From: MADRE2 sp964397015
Lineage (GTDB): Bacteria > Desulfobacterota > Desulfobacteria > Desulfobacterales > Desulfobacteraceae
Reading direction: 5' to 3'
DNA: 40,545 nt
Assembly: GCA_964397015.1 (NCBI GenBank)
Contig: CAYNHL010000020.1
Coordinates: forward strand, 1 to 40,545
Under the pieces are notes generated by a model. It searched no databases and was not told the DNA's origin. It worked only from the letters and a program-made list of their open reading frames with translations. This document shows positions 16,613-24,344 of the stretch, piece after piece. How positions within the stretch are numbered: the first letter of the stretch is position 1; every line of letters begins with the position of its first letter. The translations under genes and the position numbers were made by a program.

Positions 16613-17773
16613 TCATGATTTATTTCCAGAGACCAGGGAGGCCATTATCAAATCGTGTATAAGGGGCCTGAACTTTTTGATACGGGTATTTTCCCTGGAA
16701 GGGTGAACCCGGTTTGTCAGCAGCACCACTATTACCATGCTGTCAGGATCGATCCAGAAAGAGGTTCCGGTATATCCAAGGTGCCCGATGGTGCGCCGTG
16801 AAAAAAAACGACCGCAGCTCGAGGCGACCGGCGCGGGTGTATCAAATCCGGCCACCATGGAAAATGTCCCTTCCCGCCGGACACATCGACTCAGGATATC
16901 CGGATCCAATACAGTTCCCGTTTTTGAATTCAGGGCTGCCAGCAGCTCCAGGCACAGCGAGTGTACGCCTGCCGCACTCCCGAACAAACCGGCATGGCCT
17001 TCGATTCCGCCGCTTATCCAGGCATTGTCATCATGAACCTCTCCTTTCAACACTTTCCTGCGCCATGGACAGTTTTCCGTGGAAGCAAACCGTGAGCAGC
17101 TATCTGAAAACGAGCGGCATTCAGGCAGGATATGGTTAAAAAAAAGGTCCGTAATTCCCAGCGGCCTGTAAACGTTATCCCGTACAAATTCATTCAACGG
17201 CCTGCCGCAGGCCGACTCAATTATCCAGGCCAGGAGGATATATCCTAGATCACTGTAGACCTGCCGCACTCCCGGCCTGTATTCCAGGGGTTCTGAAAGA
17301 ACCATATGCCTGAGTTGCTCCTGCCTGTCTAAAGCATTTACACTGATGGCCCTGAAATAATCACGATGGGCCGGCAAACCGGATGTATGGCGCATGAGCA
17401 TATCGATAGTGATATCGGCCTTGTCAGGCGGCAGCCGTTTGTTTCCCATCAAGCCGCCTGCCCATAACTGTGAAAGTGTCTGGTCAAAGGACAACTTGCC
17501 ACGTTCCATCAGCTGGACAAGGGCCATGGCAGCGGCCAGGGGCTTTGTCAAAGAAGCAAGGTCAAAAAAAGTGTCTGTACAAACCGGATTTTTTTCATCG
17601 ATATCCGCCAGGCCGAAGGCTTCATGAAACAATATTTTTTTGTGCATGGAAAACAGTAAAACCGCCCCTGGAAAGACGTTGTTATCAACACCCGCCTGCA
17701 TGGCCCTGGATATGTCGTCCACAGGTATGCCGTCCCTGGATATGCCGGTATGGTTCACTGAGCTGTTTCCCAT
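16613..17773 (-). CDS. Serine beta-lactamase-fold hydrolase (class C/esterase type)
   Basis: This is a member of the beta-lactamase/penicillin-binding serine hydrolase family (Pfam Beta-lactamase type), 386 aa. The catalytic S-x-x-K is SLTK at 74-77, the Y-x-N-type motif is YSD at 173-175, and a C-terminal HLGYTGTSFW stands in for the third motif. The HTSGLPAH segment is typical. Such proteins act as esterases, D-aminopeptidases or peptidoglycan hydrolases; sequence alone cannot choose, and resistance is not implied. No signal peptide is evident. The start overlaps the ldcA stop by 19 nt and no ribosome-binding site precedes it; a later ATG at 17698 (residue 26) is possible. Pairing with ldcA suggests a role in wall turnover. 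Confidence 0.85.
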   Translation of the reverse strand: MGNSSVNHTGISRDGIPVDDISRAMQAGVDNNVFPGAVLLFSMHKKILFHEAFGLADIDEKNPVCTDTFFDLASLTKPLAAAMALVQLMERGKLSFDQTLSQLWAGGLMGNKRLPPDKADITIDMLMRHTSGLPAHRDYFRAISVNALDRQEQLRHMVLSEPLEYRPGVRQVYSDLGYILLAWIIESACGRPLNEFVRDNVYRPLGITDLFFNHILPECRSFSDSCSRFASTENCPWRRKVLKGEVHDDNAWISGGIEGHAGLFGSAAGVHSLCLELLAALNSKTGTVLDPDILSRCVRREGTFSMVAGFDTPAPVASSCGRFFSRRTIGHLGYTGTSFWIDPDSMVIVVLLTNRVHPSRENTRIKKFRPLIHDLIMASLVSGNKS

Positions 17774-18642
17774 GAAAGTGTATGGCCATCGGCATCCAGG
17801 ACAACCCTGGTTCCCATGACAAAAGCGGTGTTGCTGTCACCGTGTCCGGCATCCATCCCCGCCAGTACCGGCACCTGAAATTCGGCAAAAACATCATGGA
17901 TGATATCATGCAGTATGTCCTCGGGTCCGCAGCGGGTCAAAGAACCGATCACCACCCCTTTGACCTGCCTGAAAAGACCGGCAAGCTTCATCTGTGTCAG
18001 CATACGGTCGATTTTATAGGCCGGTTCTCCTACATCTTCAAGAAAAACGATGCTGTCAGCAAAATCAGGCTGGAACGGGGTTCCGAGAAGGTGACTGATA
18101 GTGGCAATATTCCCCCCCTTGAGAATCCCTCTCGACTGTCCTTTTGCAACAGTTTTTCCCCGCTGCACTGTCACGATACCGGGCATGCAAGTCATTGTTT
18201 TGTAAAATACCTCCAGCTCCTGCCGGCCTGCTTTTCCCAGGGTTGTAACTGTCGGACCATGGACCACCGGCAGTTTTGCCTGTTGAATCATGGGCAGCAT
18301 CAATGCCGTGATATCTGAAAATCCGATAAACATTTTTGGATTATGCCGAACCGCTTCCCAGTCAACGAACGGCAGAACACGCATTGCACCGTACCCTCCC
18401 CTTGCACAGACAACGGCATCTATATCGGCTGAAGCGAACAGCTTATTCAAGATTTGGGCCCGGTGCCTGTCTTCTCCGGCAAGGTATCCTTTTGACATAG
18501 AGATCTGTTCCGGCACATGGACCCTGAATCCCATCTGTTCGAGCCGGCCGATACCCATGTCGAACAGATCTTTATCAAAAGATCCGGACGGCGCGCAGAC
18601 ACCGATTGTATCATTGGGAAATAACGGTCTGAAAAGGTACAT
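17755..18642 (-). CDS. ldcA: LD-carboxypeptidase (S66 family, LdcA/MccF type)
   Basis: This cytoplasmic serine peptidase removes the terminal D-Ala from tetrapeptides during peptidoglycan recycling. The 295-aa length fits the family. The N-terminal APSG element and ARGGYGAMRVLP are conserved. The catalytic triad is visible: nucleophile S109 in GFSDIT, E202 in FLEDVGE, and H267 in GMDAGHGDS. MccF-type immunity proteins share this fold, but the location beside wall genes favours recycling. It is the first gene of a two-gene unit with the serine hydrolase and is divergent from the hybrid kinase gene. Confidence 0.9.
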   Translation of the reverse strand: MYLFRPLFPNDTIGVCAPSGSFDKDLFDMGIGRLEQMGFRVHVPEQISMSKGYLAGEDRHRAQILNKLFASADIDAVVCARGGYGAMRVLPFVDWEAVRHNPKMFIGFSDITALMLPMIQQAKLPVVHGPTVTTLGKAGRQELEVFYKTMTCMPGIVTVQRGKTVAKGQSRGILKGGNIATISHLLGTPFQPDFADSIVFLEDVGEPAYKIDRMLTQMKLAGLFRQVKGVVIGSLTRCGPEDILHDIIHDVFAEFQVPVLAGMDAGHGDSNTAFVMGTRVVLDADGHTLSWETAQ

Positions 18643-18745
18643 TCAATCCTTATTTTTGCAAATTCATTTGTCGGCAATTCCAGATTCAATAATATACGGC
18701 GTGCGGCAAACAATCAACTGTCTTTGAAAGCAAAGCATGTTTTTA

Positions 18746-18774
18746 TTGCGAATCATGAATTTTACCCGTACAAT
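18746..18774 (+). promoter_or_regulatory. Likely sigma-70 promoter for the hybrid kinase gene
   Basis: The 170-nt divergent space between ldcA and the kinase contains TTGCGA (18746-18751) and TACAAT (18769-18774) separated by 17 nt. The -10 box matches five of six consensus positions and the -35 box four of six. It would give a leader of about 30 nt before the ATG at 18813. Confidence 0.5.
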
Positions 18775-18812
18775 GTCCTGATATTATTTTTACTTGCAGG
18801 GAACCGTTTTTC

Positions 18813-21269
18813 ATGACCCGTTACCCCGACACCAACCATATGGGCACTTTGTTGTTTGAGTTCAATGCCGACCCCGTAATCCTGGTCGATGCCCGGACCT
18901 TTAATATACTTGACTGTAACCGGGCCATGATTGACATTTACGGATACACCGCAGAAGAGCTTTGCAAAATGACCCTGCCGATGCTCCATCCTGCGCACAA
19001 TCCGGATGATGTACATCAATACTCAGCCAGTGAAAAATCCGGCCCCCTGCCTGTCTGCACACATGTTACAAAAAGCGGCAAAACCATACTGGTCGAACCC
19101 AATACCAGCAAAACAAGCTTTGAGAAAACAGATATCCTGGTGATTACCCTGCGGATTGTCACCAGGCGCCACCTGACGGAAGAGGAGCTTAAAAAGCGGT
19201 ACCGGCTGCAGCAGTCCCTTTTGAAAATATCAGAAGCCTCCAGGGAATCTGATCTGAACATATTGTACCAGACCATCCACCAGCAGGTGGATCAGTTCAT
19301 GCCGGCCAAAAATTTTTATATCGCACTGCTCGAAGATTATGACCAGTGCAGGTATTCTTTTTTATACTACTGTGACCAGAAGAATGAAGACGAGCTGTAC
19401 CAGGGATGTTCCATATGCCTTCCAGGATCTTTTACGGACTGGGTGGCCAAGAACGGTCCGCTGCTTCTGGATTTTCAGACCGTTGAAAAAATTGTTCTGG
19501 GCCAGATCCATATCCGGGTGGATATTGAACAGATCGGGAAACGGGCGTCCTCCTGGATGGGGGTTCAGCTTACCGGAAGGAGCAAAAAGCCCATGGGAGT
19601 GCTTGTAGTCCAGGATTACACAAATCCCAACGCATACACGGAGGCAGATCTCAATTTACTGAAAATAGCCTCTGAAACCGTAGGGTCGGCCATTCAATAC
19701 GCCCAGGCGGAAAAAGCCCTTGCCCGGAGCGAAGAGATGTTCAGGACCCTGGTCGAGACATCCGCAGTCGGGATCAATGAGGTGGACATCCATGAAAATA
19801 TCATCTACTCCAACCGTGTATTTGCCAACATGCTCGGATACTCTAATCCTGGTGACATTATAGGAAGAAGCCTCAAGGAATTCACTTCTCCCCGTGTATT
19901 CGAAGACCTGGTGCGCCGCACCAGGATCGAAAGGATAAAGGGAATCTCCGGCAGTTATGAAAGCCAGTTCATTGACCGTTACGGACATCCGATAGAAGTT
20001 ATAATCAGTGCCAACCCCTCGGGTTTTCACGGTGAAAAACTTGCCAAAATAATGAGTGTCGTGGTGGATATCACGGAACGTAAAAAAGCGGAAAAAGATA
20101 AAATACAGGCGCAAAAACATGCGGCCGAACAGGAAAAACAGGCGCTTGTCGGACAGGTCGCAGGAAAAATGGCTCATGATTTCAACAACATACTTGGTAT
20201 CATTCTTGGCAATGCAGAACTGGCATTGATGGAATATACTGATGAAAAACTGAAAAACACCTTTGAAATTATTCTCAACCAGGCAGAACGGGGACGGAAC
20301 CTGACCAGGAACCTGGTTGCCTTTGCACGGGACCATGAACCCAGGCAGGAATTTTTTGATATCAATGAAAAAATCGAACTGGCCCTCTCCCTGCTGAGAA
20401 AAGACCTGGGCACCATAACTTCTGCAAGGGAGCTCACACCCGACATGCCCAGGCTGCTCGCCGACCCGGGAATGATAGAACATGCATTGATCAACCTGGT
20501 ACAAAACGCTATCCATGCTTTGAGCCGGACCCAAAACCCGACCCTGACACTGCGGACCTATTATGCTGCCGGTTATATTTACATTGAGGTAGCGGACAAT
20601 GGCTGCGGTATTCCAAAAGAGCACTGGGACGATATTTATACCCCATCTTTCACCCTCAAGGGCTCCAGGGACAGGACCCGCTCCTATCAGCCGAACATAA
20701 AGGGAACCGGATACGGGATGGCCAATGTGAAGCTGTATGTTGAAAAGCATAATGGAACTATTTTTTTCAAAAGCCGCGTCAACCAGGGCACGACATTTGT
20801 CATTAAACTGCCGGTCACAAGAAAGACTTTGACTGAAAAGGAAATCATTGAAATCAAAAAGACCCGTGTGGTGACAAAAAAACGCATTCTTCTGGTCGAA
20901 GACGAACCTGCCATCTCGGAAATCCAGAAAAAAATCCTGACTCAATCCCCCTGCCGCCATTTCGTGGACCTGTCCGCCAGCGGTAAAACCGCCGGCCGCC
21001 TGATGGAAGAAAACGCCTACGACCTGGTCAGCCTGGACTACGTTCTTTCCGGGGACCTTAACGGCATGGATGTCTACCACGAAATCCGCCGGCTGGACCA
21101 GAGGATACCGGTCCTTTTCATTTCCGGCAACATAGAGTTCCTTGAATCCATAAAGACATTGAAACAAAAAGATCCATATATCGAACACCTGTCAAAACCA
21201 TGCAACAATAAAACCTATATTGACACCATAAACAGAATGCTGCTGGAGGCCGAATCAGATGACGGTTGA
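18813..21269 (+). CDS. Hybrid sensor histidine kinase (PAS-GAF-PAS-HisKA-HATPase-receiver)
   Basis: This 818-aa signalling protein has no membrane helix, so it is probably cytoplasmic. Domains in order: PAS (about 8-118), GAF (about 130-300), PAS with PAC (about 305-425), HisKA with phospho-acceptor H455 in MAHDFNNILG, HATPase (N566 in NLVQNAIHAL, G1 box DNGCGIP 595-601, G2 box GTGYGM 631-636), and a C-terminal receiver (about 690-815) starting RILLVEDEP with phospho-acceptor D742 in SLDYVLSGDLNGMD. The HDFNN kinase box is common in hybrid kinases of this phylum. No output domain is present, so a partner is needed. Its end overlaps the next gene by 11 nt. The signal is unknown. Confidence 0.93.
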   Translation: MTRYPDTNHMGTLLFEFNADPVILVDARTFNILDCNRAMIDIYGYTAEELCKMTLPMLHPAHNPDDVHQYSASEKSGPLPVCTHVTKSGKTILVEPNTSKTSFEKTDILVITLRIVTRRHLTEEELKKRYRLQQSLLKISEASRESDLNILYQTIHQQVDQFMPAKNFYIALLEDYDQCRYSFLYYCDQKNEDELYQGCSICLPGSFTDWVAKNGPLLLDFQTVEKIVLGQIHIRVDIEQIGKRASSWMGVQLTGRSKKPMGVLVVQDYTNPNAYTEADLNLLKIASETVGSAIQYAQAEKALARSEEMFRTLVETSAVGINEVDIHENIIYSNRVFANMLGYSNPGDIIGRSLKEFTSPRVFEDLVRRTRIERIKGISGSYESQFIDRYGHPIEVIISANPSGFHGEKLAKIMSVVVDITERKKAEKDKIQAQKHAAEQEKQALVGQVAGKMAHDFNNILGIILGNAELALMEYTDEKLKNTFEIILNQAERGRNLTRNLVAFARDHEPRQEFFDINEKIELALSLLRKDLGTITSARELTPDMPRLLADPGMIEHALINLVQNAIHALSRTQNPTLTLRTYYAAGYIYIEVADNGCGIPKEHWDDIYTPSFTLKGSRDRTRSYQPNIKGTGYGMANVKLYVEKHNGTIFFKSRVNQGTTFVIKLPVTRKTLTEKEIIEIKKTRVVTKKRILLVEDEPAISEIQKKILTQSPCRHFVDLSASGKTAGRLMEENAYDLVSLDYVLSGDLNGMDVYHEIRRLDQRIPVLFISGNIEFLESIKTLKQKDPYIEHLSKPCNNKTYIDTINRMLLEAESDDG

Positions 21270-23235
21270 CACCCCTGGCCACAGGCCTGAAATACTTGCT
21301 CCTGCAGGTGACCTGCACTCTATTCTGGCCGCCGTTGCCGCCGGTGCCGATGCTGTTTACTGCGGCCTGAAAATTTTTTCAGCACGAATGGAAGCAGACA
21401 ATTTCAGCATTGAAGAACTGTCACGCCTGACACGGCTGGCCCGCCGGAAAAACGTCAAGGTTTACCTGGCTTTCAACACACTGATAAAGGAAGGTGAACT
21501 TGTCAAGGCATGGAAAATAATGCAGAAAATATGCAGCCACGTTGCATGTGACGCTCTTATCGTCCAGGACCCTGCCCTGGTTCTGCTGGCGGCAAAAGCA
21601 GGTTTTGACAAAGAAATTCACCTGTCAACCCTTGGCAACTGCACATCGGCATCAGCACTGGCTGCCGCTCACAAAGCCGGGTTCGACCGTGTGGTGCTGC
21701 CAAGGGAATTTACCATAGATGATATCAAGGCCGTGGCAGCAAAAGCCCCCCAAGGCATGCCCCTTGAAGTGTTCATCCATGGCGCGCTGTGCTATGCTGT
21801 CTCCGGCCGATGTTACTGGTCTTCCTGGTTTGGCGGAAAAAGCGGCCTGAGGGGTCGTTGTGTACAGCCCTGCCGGAGGATTTATACCTGCAAAGAACAG
21901 CGGAACCGATATTTTTCCTGCATGGATTTTTCAGCGGATGTGCTTGTCAAGGTGCTAAAGGATATCGATGGAATCGGCACCTGGAAAATCGAAGGACGTA
22001 AGAAAAGTCCCCATTACGTGTATTATACTGTCAAGGCATACCGAATGCTGAGGGACCAGCCCGAGCTTAAAAAAAAGGCCTTGGGATACCTGGATTACGC
22101 CTTGTCCAGGAACACCACCCACTACCGGCTTTTGTCACAACGGCCCCAGGATCCGCTGGATCATACGGCTGAAACAGGGTCCGGCCTTTTCACCGGCAGG
22201 ATCAAAAATCCATATGATCCATATTTTATAACACGGGAGGCGCTATCCCGTGATGATCTGCTTCGCATCGGGTATGAAGATGATGATGCCCACAAACTCC
22301 AGAGGGTGACCCGGGCGGTCCCTGCAAAAGGCAAATTTTTTCTCAACAAGGGCACAAAAGGTAAAATTCAGAAAGGAACCCCCGTATTTATCATCGACCG
22401 CAGGGAACAGCACTTGAAAGACGTATTACAGGACCTGGAACAGCAGCTTGAAAAAATTGACAGAATAACGGTTGAACCGGCCCAGGCCCCGTTGAACCTG
22501 GGTCCGCTTCCCAGGAAAACGGCAGGCACTGCTTTGAACAAAGTTCCGGAAATGCTGCTTTTTTCAGGAAAATCCATCAAGACATTGAAGAGCCCCGCCC
22601 AGTGGGTTGCCTCAACCAGGATAGACACCATATCGTCAAAAGCAGCCAAACGCAACTGGTGGTGGCTTGACCCGGTCATGTTTCCCGAAGATGAATCTAT
22701 CATAAGGCATAACCTGGAGATATTGACAGGAGCAGGAGCAAGAAAGTTCGTTCTCAATACTCCTTGGCAGACAGCCCTGTTTGATAACCCGGAAAGGTTC
22801 AAACTCTGGGCCGGCCCATTCTGCAATATTGCCAATACCCTGTTTGTCCGCCAGCTCAAGGACATGGGATTTTCCGGTGCCATTGTCAGTCCGGAACTTG
22901 ACCGGGAGACCTTTTTATCGCTTCCTGAAAAATCGACGCTCCCCCTGGGCATTGTGGTCCATGGTAACTGGCCCCTGGCAATTTCAAGGACAGCCCCGAT
23001 GACCCTGCCCGGTCACACACTTTTCACAAGCCCCATGGGCGAAGGTGCCTGGATCACCCGGCTGGGTAACAGCCATGCTGTTTTCCCCCAGTGGTGCCTT
23101 GATTTGAGGGAAAAAAGGGAAGAATTAATGCAAGCCGGATACTCGTTGTTTGTATACATGGAACCAAGGCCGCCCAAAGGCATCTTAATGAAAAAAAGGC
23201 CCGGCCTGTGGAACTGGGATCTAAGATTGCTGTAA
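21259..23235 (+). CDS. U32-family protein (RlhA/YdcP-like, annotated as peptidase U32)
   Basis: This 658-aa protein belongs to the U32 family. It begins with the typical EILAPAGDLHSILAAVAAGADAVYCG barrel start (the family's TIM-barrel-like N-terminus). The family signature lies at 170-205: FIHGALCYAVSGRC and GRCVQPCRR, with four conserved cysteines C178, C185, C201 and C205. Well-studied members (E. coli RlhA and TrhP) are iron-sulfur-dependent RNA hydroxylation factors acting on 23S rRNA C2501 or tRNA U34, not proven peptidases. The length is closer to RlhA (~650 aa) than TrhP (~450 aa), but the C-terminal half is diverged, so the RNA target is unsure. Its start lies 11 nt inside the kinase gene, implying translational coupling. 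Confidence 0.85.
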   Translation: MTVDTPGHRPEILAPAGDLHSILAAVAAGADAVYCGLKIFSARMEADNFSIEELSRLTRLARRKNVKVYLAFNTLIKEGELVKAWKIMQKICSHVACDALIVQDPALVLLAAKAGFDKEIHLSTLGNCTSASALAAAHKAGFDRVVLPREFTIDDIKAVAAKAPQGMPLEVFIHGALCYAVSGRCYWSSWFGGKSGLRGRCVQPCRRIYTCKEQRNRYFSCMDFSADVLVKVLKDIDGIGTWKIEGRKKSPHYVYYTVKAYRMLRDQPELKKKALGYLDYALSRNTTHYRLLSQRPQDPLDHTAETGSGLFTGRIKNPYDPYFITREALSRDDLLRIGYEDDDAHKLQRVTRAVPAKGKFFLNKGTKGKIQKGTPVFIIDRREQHLKDVLQDLEQQLEKIDRITVEPAQAPLNLGPLPRKTAGTALNKVPEMLLFSGKSIKTLKSPAQWVASTRIDTISSKAAKRNWWWLDPVMFPEDESIIRHNLEILTGAGARKFVLNTPWQTALFDNPERFKLWAGPFCNIANTLFVRQLKDMGFSGAIVSPELDRETFLSLPEKSTLPLGIVVHGNWPLAISRTAPMTLPGHTLFTSPMGEGAWITRLGNSHAVFPQWCLDLREKREELMQAGYSLFVYMEPRPPKGILMKKRPGLWNWDLRLL

Positions 23236-23261
23236 TCAGTTCATTACAACCGGAGCCGCCA

Positions 23262-23738
23262 CTATACCAGGCCTGCGATATCAGGATGAGTGGCGATTGA
23301 ATGGACAAACTGCTTTGTATGCTTGTCCATCCTCGATTTAAACAATTGAGTCACTTTTGTCATTACAGCAAATCCCAGTGATTTATCTGCCTCAAACAGC
23401 GCAGTCATTTTTTCACCGGATAAAGTGATAACATTTGAATTTTCAGCACAGACGGCGGTAAAAGAACTTCTGGCTGTCCCTATGAGTGCGGACAGGCCGA
23501 AACAGTCTCCGGGCAGGACTTCATCAAGGGTCAGTATCTTGTTCATGGGAGACATGCTGTTCAAATACACCCCGCCGGATGCCAGCGCATACATATAATC
23601 AAGGGCCTGGCCCTGCCTGAAAAGCACATGCCCCTTTTCAAAGGGATCCATTTGTGCAATGGATGCAATCTGCTCAAGCATGCTGCCTGGCAGATCCTTG
23701 AAAAATGAAATCTTTGTCAAATCCCGGGTATCAACCAT
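23262..23738 (-). CDS. Small cyclic-nucleotide-binding-domain protein 1
   Basis: This 158-aa protein is made of one cNMP-binding (CAP-type) beta-roll domain (about 8-115) and a helical tail with the pattern MDKHTKQF; there is no DNA-binding or enzymatic domain. In the phosphate-binding cassette region (77-92) the sequence is GDCFGLSALIGTARSS: the arginine position is kept (R90), but the glutamate that normally contacts the ribose is replaced by Leu (L82). Real cAMP/cGMP binding is therefore doubtful; such domains can bind other ligands or act as adaptors. It lies 52 nt after a paralogue and at the end of the antiporter operon, convergent with the U32 gene (26 nt apart). Confidence 0.8.
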   Translation of the reverse strand: MVDTRDLTKISFFKDLPGSMLEQIASIAQMDPFEKGHVLFRQGQALDYMYALASGGVYLNSMSPMNKILTLDEVLPGDCFGLSALIGTARSSFTAVCAENSNVITLSGEKMTALFEADKSLGFAVMTKVTQLFKSRMDKHTKQFVHSIATHPDIAGLV

Positions 23739-23790
23739 GACTCTTTTGCCTTGTAATATTCATTAATTCTTACCTGGCACAGACCGCCGG

Positions 23791-24328
23791 CTAGTATATC
23801 GGAGTCAGTTTATCCAGGTCTATAATTTTATTTTTGTACTCCGGATGTTTATCCAGAGTTTTCATGATCATCTGGGTCCGTTTATCCATGGTTCGCTTGT
23901 ACTGAATGGCCAGGCGGCGCATGAAATGATATCCTAACTCAGCATTTGAACAGGGTGATGATACCCGTCGTCTTCGTTCGTGAGTATGTGCCAGTCAATC
24001 NNNNNNNNNNCAATGTTATTACCTCGCAGGGCTCCTGGCATACAGCGGTTGAAGACGCAAGGGCATCTTCTCCTAAAAAGGACAGACCGAATGCGCTACC
24101 TGACTGGATAGTATCGAGGATGATATCGACATGCGGTGACAACTCGATTTTCAGTGCCACCTGGCCCATGAGCAGCATATAGAAGGTATCGATATTGTCA
24201 TTGATCCGGTAAAGCTCCTTACGGGTACTGAAAATACTAAGACTGGCTTCAGCAGAAATTATTTCCAGCAAATGTCCCGGCATATTCTCCAGCAGTGTAA
24301 TCTGCCGAAGATCTTTTACTTTGACCAT
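23791..24328 (-). pseudogene. Small cyclic-nucleotide-binding-domain protein 2, broken by an assembly gap
   Basis: This is a paralogue of the next gene downstream. The N-terminal part (24328 to 24011) encodes a CAP-type domain as far as EVITL. Ten Ns follow, after which the frame soon ends at a stop (23939). In another frame, 23937-23791 encodes 48 residues beginning LGYHFMRRLAIQYKRTMDKR, clearly matching the tail of protein 1 (LGFAVM...KSRMDKHTKQF). So the gene almost certainly continues to the TAG at 23791-23793, giving roughly 170-180 aa. The stretch between EVITL and LGY is 73 nt here versus 42 nt in the paralogue, so sequence next to the gap is likely wrong; real inactivation is less likely. 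Its phosphate cassette lacks both the Glu (FGLS) and the Arg (ALASS). Confidence 0.8.
24001..24010. other. Assembly gap (10 Ns)
   Basis: Ten unknown bases join two contigs inside the second cNMP-binding-domain gene. The length is probably a placeholder, not a measured size. Confidence 0.99.
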
Positions 24329-24344
24329 AACAGTATCCTGTACC

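Noticed and set aside
16613..17773. Antibiotic-resistance beta-lactamase
   Set aside because: The fold fits, but the second motif is YSD, no secretion signal is seen and the neighbours are recycling genes, so a resistance role is not supported.
18762..19019. Small minus-strand frame of 85 codons at the divergent promoter
   Set aside because: It overlaps the start of the kinase in antisense and would cover its promoter; no ribosome-binding site or family was recognised.
19656..21188. 510-codon minus-strand open frame
   Set aside because: It is antisense to the hybrid kinase, whose PAS, kinase and receiver motifs are intact; the antisense product has no domain pattern.
23939..24328. Accepting the 129-aa product with XXXX as a complete small protein
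   Set aside because: The tail after the Ns matches nothing, whereas a better match to the paralogue lies in another frame just downstream.
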